Shown: positions 32,078-41,093, counted from the first letter of the stretch. The stretch is 64,000 bases of DNA from Fructobacillus evanidus (GCF_963580165.1 NZ_CAUZLM010000005.1:124001-188000); one strand, 5' to 3'. Notes: generated from the sequence alone by a model not told the origin. Program-made: numbers and translations.

Positions 32078-32143
32078 AACGAATTACTTACCATTATACC
32101 TTAAAAGTGCCCCTTAATGACCGAAAGAACGAGGAGACTAGCA

Positions 32144-33241
32144 ATGTCCATCAAGCACATTGATCAAGCAACTTTCAATCCCTTAATTGCCGGCAGTCAA
32201 ATGACGATTGCCTTTACTGATTTACCCGCAGACCAAAAAAACGGCCTGGCCAACTATTTTGCCCAGCACAACCACCGCTTTACCACTCAGGGAAATCAGG
32301 ACCTACTCCAAATCACCCACCGCGACCTGGAAACTGTGATTGCCGACTTCAAGCAAAACTCAATCATCCCTACGGACGAACTCGAGGCCATCTACAAAGA
32401 CAGCCAAATCTTTTTTGCGGCCGGTAACCGGTCCTTTGATATCACCGATAAGCCCATGATTCATTCCATCATGAACTTGTCACCCGAGTCCTTTTACGAT
32501 GGCAAGGACCACAACTTAAAGGAATACCTTGGCCGTATCGAAGAGCAAATCGCTATGGGCATTTCCTTCTTTGATATCGGCGGTAAGTCCACTAATCCCA
32601 AGGCCGGTGACATGAGTGCCGATGAGGAATTCAGCCGAATGGAACCCTACTTGAAGGAAATCAGAAAGGCCTTCCCAGACATTATCCTGTCAGTTGATTC
32701 CAACAATCCAATTACCATCGAACGGGCCTTGGACCACGGCGTTCAAGTGATCAATAGTATTTCCGGCTTTGACACGCCAGAAATGCTCGGCTTGGTCGAA
32801 CGCTACCAGGCACCAGTAATCACGACCTACAACAATCGTGACAAGCCAACCGACAATGTCCACCAATCCTTGCTTGACTACCTCGACGACCAGGTCAGCG
32901 AACTAAAGGCCCGTGGCCTGAAGGACGAAAACATCATCTTGGATCCAGGAGTTGGCTTTACTTCTCGCTACGAGGGCATCACCAAGGAAGAAATCGCTGC
33001 CGAAGACGTTACTAAGATCAAGGCCATCCGGGCTATGGCTGACCGCCGTCTGCCAATCTTGGCCGGTGTTTCCAACAAGAGCTTTATGGGCACACTCTTC
33101 GACCGCGAGATCGATGACCGCCTGATTTCATCTTTGTTGGTTGAATACAACATGGTCATGAACGGTGGCCGGTTGATTCGTGTCCACAACATCGAAGAGA
33201 CGCGCTTGCTCATGAATATTTTCAATACTTTGGCTTTGTAA
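32144..33241 (+). CDS. folP: Dihydropteroate synthase, long form
   Basis: 365 residues, about 90 longer than the textbook DHPS because of an N-terminal extension (1-105), as seen in other Lactobacillales. The catalytic barrel follows: IMNLSPESFYDG near 107, FDIGGKSTNPKAG near 144, SVDSNNP near 185, ILDPGVGF near 266 and GVSNKSFMG near 307. Forms dihydropteroate from hydroxymethyl-dihydropterin pyrophosphate and p-aminobenzoate; target of sulfonamides. The ATG at 32144 has GAGGAGA. The function of the extension is unknown. Confidence 0.92.
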   Translation: MSIKHIDQATFNPLIAGSQMTIAFTDLPADQKNGLANYFAQHNHRFTTQGNQDLLQITHRDLETVIADFKQNSIIPTDELEAIYKDSQIFFAAGNRSFDITDKPMIHSIMNLSPESFYDGKDHNLKEYLGRIEEQIAMGISFFDIGGKSTNPKAGDMSADEEFSRMEPYLKEIRKAFPDIILSVDSNNPITIERALDHGVQVINSISGFDTPEMLGLVERYQAPVITTYNNRDKPTDNVHQSLLDYLDDQVSELKARGLKDENIILDPGVGFTSRYEGITKEEIAAEDVTKIKAIRAMADRRLPILAGVSNKSFMGTLFDREIDDRLISSLLVEYNMVMNGGRLIRVHNIEETRLLMNIFNTLAL

Positions 33242-33340
33242 GCCAGGGCAAAACGACAGTCACCGATGTGGCAGCATTCGCGTCAATGCGGTCACAGAAT
33301 CTTGTAAGCCAAAGCCAATAGACAGTCACTAACGTGGCTG
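33236..33340 (+). repeat. Imperfect duplication of the folP 3' end and terminator
   Basis: About 40 bases beginning TTGTAAGCC at the folP stop (33237) recur from 33302, both copies running through GACAGTCAC...GTGGC. The second copy forms the functional terminator; the first copy has lost the matching stem. Confidence 0.6.
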
Positions 33341-33352
33341 TCTATTTTTTAT
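33318..33352 (+). terminator. Terminator of folP
   Basis: Stem ATAGACAGTCAC / GTGGCTGTCTAT (33318-33329 with 33334-33345, one mismatch), followed by a T run. Confidence 0.88.
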
Positions 33353-33356
33353 GTAC

Positions 33357-33401
33357 AGAAAAAGACGAACCCGACCGCATTAGCAGTAGAGTTCGTCTTT
33401 T
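33357..33401 (-). terminator. Terminator of the BceAB-like operon
   Basis: Perfect 10-bp arms AAAGACGAAC (33361-33370) and GTTCGTCTTT (33391-33400) with a 20-base loop. The minus-strand T-rich tail follows. It is 47 bases past the permease stop at 33448. Confidence 0.75.
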
Positions 33402-33447
33402 AGTCTAAAGTCATGGAAGCTGATTTTTCAGAGTCCAGACCATTCTT

Positions 33448-35430
33448 TTATTGGTTAACAATTTGTTGATAACGCTTGGATGTTAGCCAGTAAATCACCA
33501 GGTAAATCAGGATGACAATCACCGTCATTGTGACCATAACTGGGATGAAAATCGTTGGGTCAAACATCCCCAAAGTTTTGAAGACCGTCTTCAAGATTGG
33601 GAAGGCAAAGAAGGCGTTCAAAACCAACAACAAGAGTGGCAAACCGAAGAGCAGACGAATTTGGCGGTTAATCATTTGCTTGGTTTCCGCCAGGCTCAGG
33701 CCAATTCGTTGCATCTTCTTGAAGTTTTGCCGGTCAACCAAGCCCTCGGCGACTTGCTTGTAGTAAACAATCAAGACTGTGGTAAAGGTCAACACAACAG
33801 CCGTCAAGACACCGACGAAGACCAAGCTACCAAAGACAGTTTCGATGCTTTGCACGGCGTCGGCTCGGTCTGTGACCTGGCCACCCGTCTGTTGGAAAAT
33901 CTTGCTCAAGTCCTTGCTAAAGGCAATTTCATTTTTCTTCGTCCCCTTCACATCATAAGCATAGAGGTGGGTCACCGCATCCGGCATGTCCGAGATTTCC
34001 ACCTGAACACCACCATCATTGCTTGCCGGTGCCTGAACATCCTTCAAGAAGGCATCCAGCTGGCTTTGCTGGTTCACGACCAAGTAATAATAACTTGGGC
34101 CGGATGGTGCGGTTGAATCCGGTGAAGTAAATTGGCTGATGGTCTTCACCTTGTAGGTCTTACCACCAATTTGCAGTTTTGTTGGCACCTGCTTCTGATG
34201 GGTTGCGTAAATACCGACCTCATCACTGGCCAACGAAACGGATTGTCCCTGCCACTGCTTCAAACTCGTGGCCGTCATGGCCCGGAAAAGCGGTGTTGAC
34301 ATGACGTCGCCAGTGCCAGTAAAGCGGCTGATTTTACCCTCGTCGCTGACCTTGGCCAAAATGGCGTTAGTTGCTTCGAGTTCATGACTAGCGCTCAAAG
34401 TTAAGTTGTGCTCTTGGGCGCTTTGCTGAACCTGATTTAACTGGTCTTGTGACAACGCCTGAGTACTCGTAATCGTTGTATCGTAAGGCAGGTACTGGCC
34501 AAACTTGCTAGTTACTTGCTGCATCGAAATCGCTGCCGTCAAGGCCACAACGATGGTCGTGAACAGCAAGGCAACGGTGGCCAAGCCGGCCCCATTGTTC
34601 TTCACTCGGAACAAGAGTCCCGAAACGGGGACAAAATGCTTGTCCTGATAGTAATACTTTTGGTTCTTGCGCAAGCGCTTTAAGAGCCAACCAATACCAA
34701 CAATCATCACTAGATAAGTGCCGACAATCACCAGGCCGACCGCCCAGATAAAGGAGAACAAGGCGTTCAAGCTTGGCTTCGTTGTCAAAGCCAACCAGTA
34801 ACCAGCGATTAGAATCACAAAGCCCGTAATGCCCAGGAAGGCCTTCGCCTTTGGTTCTTTGGCAACCTTTTGGTCGGACTTGGTCAAATCAATCAAGCTT
34901 GTCCGCCCGATTTTAAATCCTTCGATCAGGGTCATCAGGAAAAACAACGCTGCGTAAATCAGCCCCACCGTGACCACCGTATTCCAGTCAAAGGCAACCC
35001 GGTAATCCTGGCCACCTGCCAACTGATTTAACACGGGAAAGGCAATGAACAAGGCACCAAATGAAGCCGCCAGCCCGATGACCGTCGTGATGAACCACAG
35101 GCCAAGTGACTGCCAGGCCACCACCATAAAGCCCTGAAAGCGCGACATCCCCAACATCGAGAGCGTCCCGATTTGCCGTTGCCGCCGACCGGACACGAAG
35201 GAATTGGCGTAGAAAATAAAGACTGCGCCGACCAAAAGTGATAAGACCAAGCCCAAGACCATCACGGCCTTGATAATCTTGCCATATTCGGAAGTAGCGA
35301 TGCTGTGGTTATTGCGAATGGCGAAGAACATCGCGTTAACCATCAACAAGAAAGCGTTGGCAAAAATAAAGAGGGCGTAGTGGCGAAAATCCTTTTTGAG
35401 TGTTTGCAGTGCAAAACGAAGACTCAACAT
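33448..35430 (-). CDS. ABC transporter permease, BceB-like (FtsX domains)
   Basis: 660 residues, ten-helix FtsX-type permease with a large extracellular domain (about 310-510) between helices 8 and 9, the BceB/VraE architecture. Such transporters, with their ATPase, remove bacitracin and other cell-wall-active peptides from lipid targets. RQRQIGTLSMLGMSR near 85 and DRQNFKKMQRIGLSL near 575 are the cytoplasmic coupling segments. The ATG at 35430 (AGGTG site) follows the ATPase stop by one base. No BceRS two-component system is present; a PadR regulator heads the operon instead. Substrate unknown. Confidence 0.86.
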   Translation of the reverse strand: MLSLRFALQTLKKDFRHYALFIFANAFLLMVNAMFFAIRNNHSIATSEYGKIIKAVMVLGLVLSLLVGAVFIFYANSFVSGRRQRQIGTLSMLGMSRFQGFMVVAWQSLGLWFITTVIGLAASFGALFIAFPVLNQLAGGQDYRVAFDWNTVVTVGLIYAALFFLMTLIEGFKIGRTSLIDLTKSDQKVAKEPKAKAFLGITGFVILIAGYWLALTTKPSLNALFSFIWAVGLVIVGTYLVMIVGIGWLLKRLRKNQKYYYQDKHFVPVSGLLFRVKNNGAGLATVALLFTTIVVALTAAISMQQVTSKFGQYLPYDTTITSTQALSQDQLNQVQQSAQEHNLTLSASHELEATNAILAKVSDEGKISRFTGTGDVMSTPLFRAMTATSLKQWQGQSVSLASDEVGIYATHQKQVPTKLQIGGKTYKVKTISQFTSPDSTAPSGPSYYYLVVNQQSQLDAFLKDVQAPASNDGGVQVEISDMPDAVTHLYAYDVKGTKKNEIAFSKDLSKIFQQTGGQVTDRADAVQSIETVFGSLVFVGVLTAVVLTFTTVLIVYYKQVAEGLVDRQNFKKMQRIGLSLAETKQMINRQIRLLFGLPLLLLVLNAFFAFPILKTVFKTLGMFDPTIFIPVMVTMTVIVILIYLVIYWLTSKRYQQIVNQ

Positions 35431-35431
35431 C

Positions 35432-36181
35432 TTATGCACCTACTTTCGTCAACTCCGTTAGCTGGTTGGAGATGGCTGACAGGTATTCTTCCTGACCCAT
35501 TTCGCCCCGGTCTAAGGCAGTTTGAATTCGTCCGTCCTTGATAAAGAGGGTCTTCTTAGCATAAGAGGCGGACAACGATGAGTGAGTGACCATCACGATG
35601 GTCTGTCCCGCCGCATTCACGTCCTGAAAAATCGACAACATTTCTTGAGCGGTCTTGGAATCCAATGCCCCGGTTGGTTCATCGGCCAAAATCAGTGCTG
35701 GCCGCGTAATCAAAGCACGAGCAGCGGTCACTCTTTGCCGTTGTCCACCAGAAATCTGGCTAGGATACTTATCCAAAAGTTCTTGGATACCCAGGCGTGG
35801 GGCCAATTCATTCAAGCGGCTGTCCATTTCAGACTTAGGAGCCTTGGTCAAAACCAATGGCAAATTAATGTTGTCGCGGTTATTAAAAATGTCCAAAAGA
35901 TCAAAGGACTGGAAGATAAAGCCGAGGTTTTCTCGTCGGAAAACCGCCTTCTTGCCGTCTGACAAATCAGTGGTCTCCACCCCATTCAACTTAATGGACC
36001 CGTCACTTGGGTTATCGAGGGTCGCCATAATATTTAACAGCGTGGTCTTACCAGCACCGGACTCGCCCATAATCGCGACATAATCCCCCTCATTGATGGT
36101 CAGTGAAATATCCTGCAAGACCTGCTTGTTTTGGCTGTCCGGATAGGACTTCTGTACGTGGGTTAGTTCGAGTAATGCCAT
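35432..36181 (-). CDS. ABC transporter ATP-binding protein, BceA-like
   Basis: 249 residues, MacB/LolD/BceA-type ATPase. Walker A GESGAGKTT near 37, Q-loop FIFQSFD near 90, signature ISGGQRQRVTAARAL near 142, Walker B LILADEPTGALDS near 163, and H-loop VTHSS near 198. AAAGGAG precedes the ATG at 36181. It powers the permease encoded immediately downstream. Confidence 0.92.
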   Translation of the reverse strand: MALLELTHVQKSYPDSQNKQVLQDISLTINEGDYVAIMGESGAGKTTLLNIMATLDNPSDGSIKLNGVETTDLSDGKKAVFRRENLGFIFQSFDLLDIFNNRDNINLPLVLTKAPKSEMDSRLNELAPRLGIQELLDKYPSQISGGQRQRVTAARALITRPALILADEPTGALDSKTAQEMLSIFQDVNAAGQTIVMVTHSSLSASYAKKTLFIKDGRIQTALDRGEMGQEEYLSAISNQLTELTKVGA

Positions 36182-36193
36182 GGTTTTTCTCCT

Positions 36194-36892
36194 TTAGTCC
36201 AAATCAACATCGCCGGACTGATTCATCAAATGCAAATTAGCGCCATCGCCATAACTGACATGGTAGGCTCGCTTCATTGAAAGCGAACCAGATTTCGTCT
36301 CAGCCTCAACAATTGGTAACTGACTTTGTTCGACTTCGATATCACCATTTTTGTTGGTAACATTGCCACCACCGTCGATAGTGACTTGCTTCAATTCAAT
36401 ATCGCCATTTGTGTTGGTTAATTGAACTTGGTTCGTGCTGATGTCTTTTAACTTAATATCGCCATTCTCGCTTTGAATGGTCATCTTTTGCAGTTTGGTA
36501 TTTCGTGGAATGGTGATTTCCAATCGTGGTTCCCCAGATTGGTAATTATTGCCCTTTTTGGACTTTTTGCTGATAATCAACTGCTGATTTTCAACCTTAG
36601 TCTCAAATACTGCGTGATCAGCGGAGTCAATTTCCTGGACACTGTACTGGTCACCGCTCTTGACCACGATGTCAAAGCTATTGGTGTCAACTTGTACACC
36701 TTGGATATTGTCATTTGTTAGCTGACTTTTATCTGGAGTGATATCGTGCGTTTCCGTTTTGATGTGAGACAAATCACGTGTCAGCACTCGATTAAAATCA
36801 ATTTCTCCGGGCTTGGCTAAGACAAAGGAAACACTTGATATCACTACCCCAACGCCCATCAGAAAGACGCCTAATTTTAACGTTTTTTTCAT
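36194..36892 (-). CDS. DUF4097-type membrane-anchored beta-helix protein
   Basis: 232 residues. One N-terminal membrane anchor (residues 5-27), then an extracellular repeat region with alternating short strands typical of DUF4097 / LiaG-type putative adhesins. Examples are QKMTIQSENGDIKLKDIS and VQLTNTNGDIELKQVT near 115-150, with GDI(E/K)(L/V) recurring three times. Such genes accompany DUF1700 and PadR genes in envelope-stress operons of Firmicutes. The ATG at 36892 has AAAGGA and begins 4 bases after the DUF1700 stop. Role probably sensing or shielding at the cell surface, not proven. Confidence 0.75.
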   Translation of the reverse strand: MKKTLKLGVFLMGVGVVISSVSFVLAKPGEIDFNRVLTRDLSHIKTETHDITPDKSQLTNDNIQGVQVDTNSFDIVVKSGDQYSVQEIDSADHAVFETKVENQQLIISKKSKKGNNYQSGEPRLEITIPRNTKLQKMTIQSENGDIKLKDISTNQVQLTNTNGDIELKQVTIDGGGNVTNKNGDIEVEQSQLPIVEAETKSGSLSMKRAYHVSYGDGANLHLMNQSGDVDLD

Positions 36893-36896
36893 TGTC

Positions 36897-37454
36897 TTAA
36901 ATCCTTTCCCAAAGTTGTACAAGCCAGCGACTCAAGGCAACAATGCCCTGAATCACCTTTTTCGTGATGAAGATAATGCCCGGAATCACCAAGAACATCA
37001 GACCGATAAAGATGATCCCCAAGCCAGTAAAGAACAGTCCCGACCAGAAAGTGTGGAACAACGCAAAGAGGCCGTAAATAAAGAAGGCGACTCCAGCGGC
37101 CGTGGCCAATAGCATCAAAATCGAGAAGACGAAGATGAGCATAAAGAGTGAAAAGAAGATGCCACCAAAGAATGGCAAGGTTAATGGTAGCGAGATGATG
37201 ATCAAAGCTAAAATCAGAACCCGATACGCCGTCGTGTGTTGTGGCCCATAGGGCGGCACCTGTTCGCCGTTTTCGGTATAATAGTCCGTTTTAATTTTTG
37301 TTGCTAACTCTTCCGGTGTGCCCAGACTTTCGATTGCCTCTGCATCGGACAATCCACCATCCTCAAGGTATTCACGATAATACTCTAAGATATCGTCTTT
37401 TTCTTTTGTTGGTAATCCTTTAAGTGCTGCTGCTAATTTTTCTAAATAGTTCAT
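36897..37454 (-). CDS. DUF1700 (HAAS-domain) membrane protein
   Basis: 185 residues. The N-terminal HAAS-type helical domain (MNYLEKLAAALKGLPTKEKDDILEYYREYLEDG) is followed by a proline-rich turn and three to four hydrophobic helices (about 80-170). DUF1700 proteins are found next to PadR regulators and are thought to modulate them or membrane stress output. GGAGAG precedes the ATG at 37454, one base after the PadR stop, so they are coupled. Confidence 0.85.
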   Translation of the reverse strand: MNYLEKLAAALKGLPTKEKDDILEYYREYLEDGGLSDAEAIESLGTPEELATKIKTDYYTENGEQVPPYGPQHTTAYRVLILALIIISLPLTLPFFGGIFFSLFMLIFVFSILMLLATAAGVAFFIYGLFALFHTFWSGLFFTGLGIIFIGLMFLVIPGIIFITKKVIQGIVALSRWLVQLWERI

Positions 37455-37455
37455 G

Positions 37456-37761
37456 TTACTCTCCCAAAATGCCGTTCACCTGCTCAACAAAGGTCTGCCA
37501 CTCTTTCTTAGCGTCAGCCAGTTGCGCCTCTCCCTCTTTCGTTAACTGATAGTATTTGCGGGTTCGTTCATCAAAGATTGCCGACCGGGTGGTGACAAAG
37601 CCTTTTTGTTCAAGCCGTCGTAAGATGGGATAGGTTGTTGAATCAGAAATCGGAATGACTTCCTGTATTTTTTTTGTGATTACGTAGCCGTAAAGTTCTT
37701 CTTCGGACAATGTCTGTAAAACAACCGCCTCAAGAACCAGATTCGGAATCTTTATTTTCAT
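37456..37761 (-). CDS. PadR-family transcriptional regulator
   Basis: 101 residues, short (group 2) PadR. The winged helix is plain: LVLEAVVLQTLSEEELYGYVITKKI near residues 8-32 and STTYPILRRLEQKGFVTTR near 45-62, then the wing with RKYYQLTKEGEAQL. It is the first gene of a five-gene operon (PadR, DUF1700, DUF4097, ABC ATPase, permease). Start: ATG 37761 has AAGGAG at 7 bases; two ATGs just upstream (37764, 37767) are in frame. Likely represses its own promoter through the palindrome at 37785-37806. Confidence 0.9.
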   Translation of the reverse strand: MKIKIPNLVLEAVVLQTLSEEELYGYVITKKIQEVIPISDSTTYPILRRLEQKGFVTTRSAIFDERTRKYYQLTKEGEAQLADAKKEWQTFVEQVNGILGE

Positions 37762-37784
37762 CATCATACTCCTTAACATCTAAT

Positions 37785-37813
37785 ACTATATGTCATATAA
37801 TATAGTTTGTCAA
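37785..37813 (-). promoter_or_regulatory. Promoter and PadR operator
   Basis: Minus strand TTGACA (37808-37813), 17-base spacer, TATAGT (37785-37790). The perfect inverted repeat ACTATAT-N8-ATATAGT (37785-37791 and 37800-37806) covers the -10 box and the spacer, the arrangement expected for PadR autorepression. Confidence 0.85.
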
Positions 37814-37825
37814 ATAGGTATAACA

Positions 37826-37872
37826 AAAAAAGCAGGTGCTAATCCAAAACTCGATTAGCACCTGCTTTTCAA
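37826..37872. terminator. Terminator after the TcaA-like gene
   Basis: Perfect 13-bp stem AGCAGGTGCTAAT / ATTAGCACCTGCT (37831-37843 with 37854-37866), with A and T runs. It ends the minus-strand transcript of the gene at 37984 and insulates the PadR promoter. Confidence 0.88.
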
Positions 37873-37983
37873 TTTGTTTATCGCCGGTAAAATCTGTTAG
37901 CCACCAAGTTGCCTTAATAGCAGTATTTACCAGTCTGATTTGTCCACACCCCAATCGGTCAAGGTAGCAAATCTTAAAAACTT

Positions 37984-39654
37984 TTAGTTAACATTATCGT
38001 CATCAGAAAGCTTCTTCTGATTTGGATCAATACTATCAACTAACCACTTTCCCTTAGAACTGTTATAAACCATGTGAGCAATCAACTGGAAGCGTTGTGT
38101 CTTCGTTCCAGAAGTATGCTTATCTGGATCAGTATCGGAAGTATAGTTAAAGTCTTCCTTGATTTCGAAGGTCACATCAGCATTCTTCTTGGACTTAGCG
38201 CTGACCTGGTCAACCGAAATATCACCAAAGTTGATGGTATTGGCATTCCGCGAAGCGGCATAACGATTACGGTGAATCATTTGGCTAAAGTCCTGATAAG
38301 ACTTATTGCTTGAACCACCATTGAAGATGTCACCCAATCCAGAAGGTGTGTCATCACTGCTTGCATAAGAGGTCAAAGCAGAAGCCATATCGTTCAACTG
38401 GTCTTCGGCATCCGAATTACTCAAAATGCTATCGGAATCCAAATCAACAGTATCACCATCATCGATACTTGAAAGCGACTTAGATGATGTCGTGATAGCA
38501 TCGCTACCACTACCTGACTTGACGTAGACCTTGGCACCCTTCGTCACGGCGACGTTCTTGATATCTGCCTTACCGTTAGAAATCGTACCCGCCTTATTGC
38601 CGGCCACATAAACATCCCCACCATCTATATTACTTTCGACCGTGAAGCTGACCGTCTTAATGTTCAAGTCAACGGTATCAGAACTGTTGTCACCATAGTA
38701 GTCGCTCGACTGGGTATTCACGTTCTGACCATTCAGGTTCCCTTGGGCCGTAAAGTTATACAAACCAGGCGCCTGATGCTTCAACATTTCGCTATAATCT
38801 GAATCACTTTTGTCCGTCAAAACCTTACCGTTAACGGAAATTGACAAGCCAGATTGGTTGGTATTAACCGTCAAATCAACGGGATCCATCTCCAGCGTGT
38901 AGTGTGGGAAAATCAGCAATGTTTGACCATCGCGAACGAAGCGCACACCCTTACCTGATTTTTTAATCCAATCTTCGGTGTCACTCTTGCTCATCTTTTG
39001 GTCTTGCATGTAGTTGGCAAGCGGTGTCAAATCAGCCGTCGTCATCTTCTTATGAGAATCTGACCACTCAGTGATGTTTTGATACTTATCCTTATCATAC
39101 GTCTTCAAGGCCGTTGCTGCCCGGTCCAAGCTGTTTGCGTATGAATAATAGTTGTAGCCATAGCTGACCAAAGCAATCAAAACAGCTGCCACTGCCAACA
39201 AGAAAATCACCCACTTGCGCTTCTTAGATGACTTCTTCTTGCCATTTCGATGGTTGTTACCACCTTCTTGGCCAGCATCATCCGGCTGGGCTGGCTTTTG
39301 CTGACGGCGGCGGTCAAATTGTTCCGCCTCCTGTTGAATTGGTTCGGCCGGCTGCGTCACTTGGACGGGTTGCACCGGCTGACTTGGCTGATTTCCAGGT
39401 GTTTGTTCCTGGTTAGTAGCCGTTTCGTCCACCGGATTTTCAGCTAAGTTTTTTTGCTGCTTGACTTCTTCAACTGTTGGCCGGCGGTGATTGATGCTTT
39501 CAAAACCACGAATCCAGGCCTTTAGGTCGGCCTCATTTGGCAAATCAGTCTTGGGCAAGGCAAAGCCATTTTTCTTCGCCTGCTTAAACTCATCTAAACT
39601 GGGCTCACGACCATTCTTTTCTTTAAAGGCATTGCGCCATTCACTTTGTCCCAT
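37984..39654 (-). CDS. TcaA/YvbJ-like membrane-anchored surface protein
   Basis: 556 residues. Two N-terminal copies of a small helical repeat (WxxxFxxxNgRxPsxxEfxxa, residues 5-30 and 46-70) precede a Pro/Gln-rich linker (80-135), a basic KKKSSKKRK stretch, one membrane helix (about 147-168) and a long extracellular part. That part has TcaA-like domains (phi-rich 'DGGDVYVAGNKAGT' PEGA-like segment near 340) and an Asp/Ser-rich region. The zinc ribbon usual in TcaA is replaced by the helical repeats. AGAGG supports the start at 39654. The next gene upstream shares the N-terminal module. Function uncertain; relatives affect glycopeptide tolerance. Confidence 0.68.
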   Translation of the reverse strand: MGQSEWRNAFKEKNGREPSLDEFKQAKKNGFALPKTDLPNEADLKAWIRGFESINHRRPTVEEVKQQKNLAENPVDETATNQEQTPGNQPSQPVQPVQVTQPAEPIQQEAEQFDRRRQQKPAQPDDAGQEGGNNHRNGKKKSSKKRKWVIFLLAVAAVLIALVSYGYNYYSYANSLDRAATALKTYDKDKYQNITEWSDSHKKMTTADLTPLANYMQDQKMSKSDTEDWIKKSGKGVRFVRDGQTLLIFPHYTLEMDPVDLTVNTNQSGLSISVNGKVLTDKSDSDYSEMLKHQAPGLYNFTAQGNLNGQNVNTQSSDYYGDNSSDTVDLNIKTVSFTVESNIDGGDVYVAGNKAGTISNGKADIKNVAVTKGAKVYVKSGSGSDAITTSSKSLSSIDDGDTVDLDSDSILSNSDAEDQLNDMASALTSYASSDDTPSGLGDIFNGGSSNKSYQDFSQMIHRNRYAASRNANTINFGDISVDQVSAKSKKNADVTFEIKEDFNYTSDTDPDKHTSGTKTQRFQLIAHMVYNSSKGKWLVDSIDPNQKKLSDDDNVN

Positions 39655-39675
39655 TTTTATCGCCTCTCATCCTCA

Positions 39676-40839
39676 TCAATATGCGCTACTAATGGCGCTA
39701 GAAATAGTTGAGAACAGTGACTGGAACATTGGACTAACGACAACGTCATAAGCAATGACCAAAATAACGACGGTTACAACGAATTGCAACAACTGCCACC
39801 AAATCAAGTCAATTTTTTCATTACCTTCCTGGTGCTTTTGCACAAAATAGTAAGCTGAGTACTGGTTCACAACAATAGCCAAGAATAGGAGTCCCAACAA
39901 GACACCTACCGTCGTTGCCAAATTTGACAAGAAAGTATTCGGATTTGAGATATTCTGAATAGAAGGGACTGAGGCAACAAATGAATAGATAAAACTTGCA
40001 GCCGCAAACAAACTTGCAGTTGGGAACCAAGCCAAGTATTGGTTCAGCAAGTGCTTAAAATCAACCTTGGTACGGGTCACGATGGCCAAACCACCTAAAG
40101 CAGCCAAGAAAATAATCACAAAGGCTACCAGGAAATCGAAGAAAGCCGTTGGCAAGAACTGGCCACCAATACTACTTACCTTGTTGGCGATTGTTGCATT
40201 GAATTGGTTTTTTGCATAGTCTGAAAAGGTATCAACCGCACGACGAAGAACATTCCAAAAAACACCGGCCGACAAAAAAGACGTGATTGCCAAACTTAAC
40301 CACAAAAAGGCAGTGTTTGGCTTTTCATCATTCAAATGGTTCGTTGGGTGAACGGCACGTTCCCAGTACCAACCAAAGAAGTTATTGGCCTGATTTTTAA
40401 AATCATTCAATGTAGGGTTCGATTTTTCTTCATTATTGACAACTTGATTGAAGTCATCGCTTTCGTTGTTAACTGGTGCCTGTTGCTGAGCATAACCGGC
40501 ATTTTGGTTCTGGTTATTTACAGGAGCTTGCTCTTGGGCATAACCGGCATTTTGGTTCTGGTTATTTACAGGAGCTTGCTCTTGGGCATAACCGGCATTT
40601 TGATTTTGATTATTCACAGAAGCCTGTTCTTGGGCATGACCGGCATTTTGACCCTGATTATTTACAGGAGCCTGCTGTTGGACCTGCTGTGCTTGCTCAC
40701 GCGCCACCTGCTCGGCCATCCGCTTCAAATCTTCATCTTCGAATTCACCCTTTTGAAAGGCTTCTACGATTTCGTTTTCATTGGGACGCCGATCATTGAT
40801 TAATTCAAAGTACTCTTCCCACTCTGTTCTACTTGTCAT
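39676..40839 (-). CDS. Membrane protein with N-terminal helical repeat and Gln/Asn 16-residue repeats
   Basis: 387 residues. It starts with the same small module as the downstream protein (RTEWEEYFELINDRRPNENEI). A low-complexity region of four to five 16-residue repeats follows (QEQAPVNNQNQNAGYA, about 55-125), then five to six membrane helices (about 175-380). The GGGAG site favours the ATG at 40839. Family unknown. The gene ends 21 bases before its partner at 39654, and shared modules suggest the two proteins act together at the envelope. The repeats are 48 bp in DNA and could vary in number. Confidence 0.65.
   Translation of the reverse strand: MTSRTEWEEYFELINDRRPNENEIVEAFQKGEFEDEDLKRMAEQVAREQAQQVQQQAPVNNQGQNAGHAQEQASVNNQNQNAGYAQEQAPVNNQNQNAGYAQEQAPVNNQNQNAGYAQQQAPVNNESDDFNQVVNNEEKSNPTLNDFKNQANNFFGWYWERAVHPTNHLNDEKPNTAFLWLSLAITSFLSAGVFWNVLRRAVDTFSDYAKNQFNATIANKVSSIGGQFLPTAFFDFLVAFVIIFLAALGGLAIVTRTKVDFKHLLNQYLAWFPTASLFAAASFIYSFVASVPSIQNISNPNTFLSNLATTVGVLLGLLFLAIVVNQYSAYYFVQKHQEGNEKIDLIWWQLLQFVVTVVILVIAYDVVVSPMFQSLFSTISSAISSAY
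40485..40685 (-). repeat. 48-bp in-frame tandem repeats
   Basis: Four to five copies of a 48-base unit encode QEQAPVNNQNQNAGYA-type repeats. Two neighbouring units (about 40495-40590) are almost identical, a sign of recent slippage. The outer units are diverged. Confidence 0.85.
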
Positions 40840-41093
40840 AATATCTCCCATATTACATAAATTACTTCACTCTAATAACGTTTTTATGATAACAAAGAAC
40901 GGGGTATTTATCCAGAATGAGAATAGAAAAAAGAAATTTTAACCATAATTTTATTTATAAACGAAATCACCACGTTAAAATCAGCCTGATTTGCCAAACA
41001 ATCATTACCCTTAAAGTTTTTTACATGATTAAAGAAACAGAAAATACTCCCCTATCTTTTCTAATGTTTTCAGCTGATTTCCCCTATAAATAT
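40840..41093. other. AT-rich intergenic region
   Basis: About 250 very AT-rich bases between a start at 40839 and the TetR terminator. Apart from the ribosome binding site of the minus-strand gene, no promoter with both boxes, RNA gene or supported ORF was recognised. Confidence 0.4.

Noticed and set aside
32001..32143. Tetrahydrofolate riboswitch at folB/folP
   Set aside because: Neither strand shows the conserved junction sequences; only a simple inverted repeat is visible.
40336..40803. Plus-strand 155-codon repetitive hydrophobic ORF
   Set aside because: It is the antisense image of the in-frame 48-bp repeats of the minus-strand membrane protein and has no ribosome binding site.
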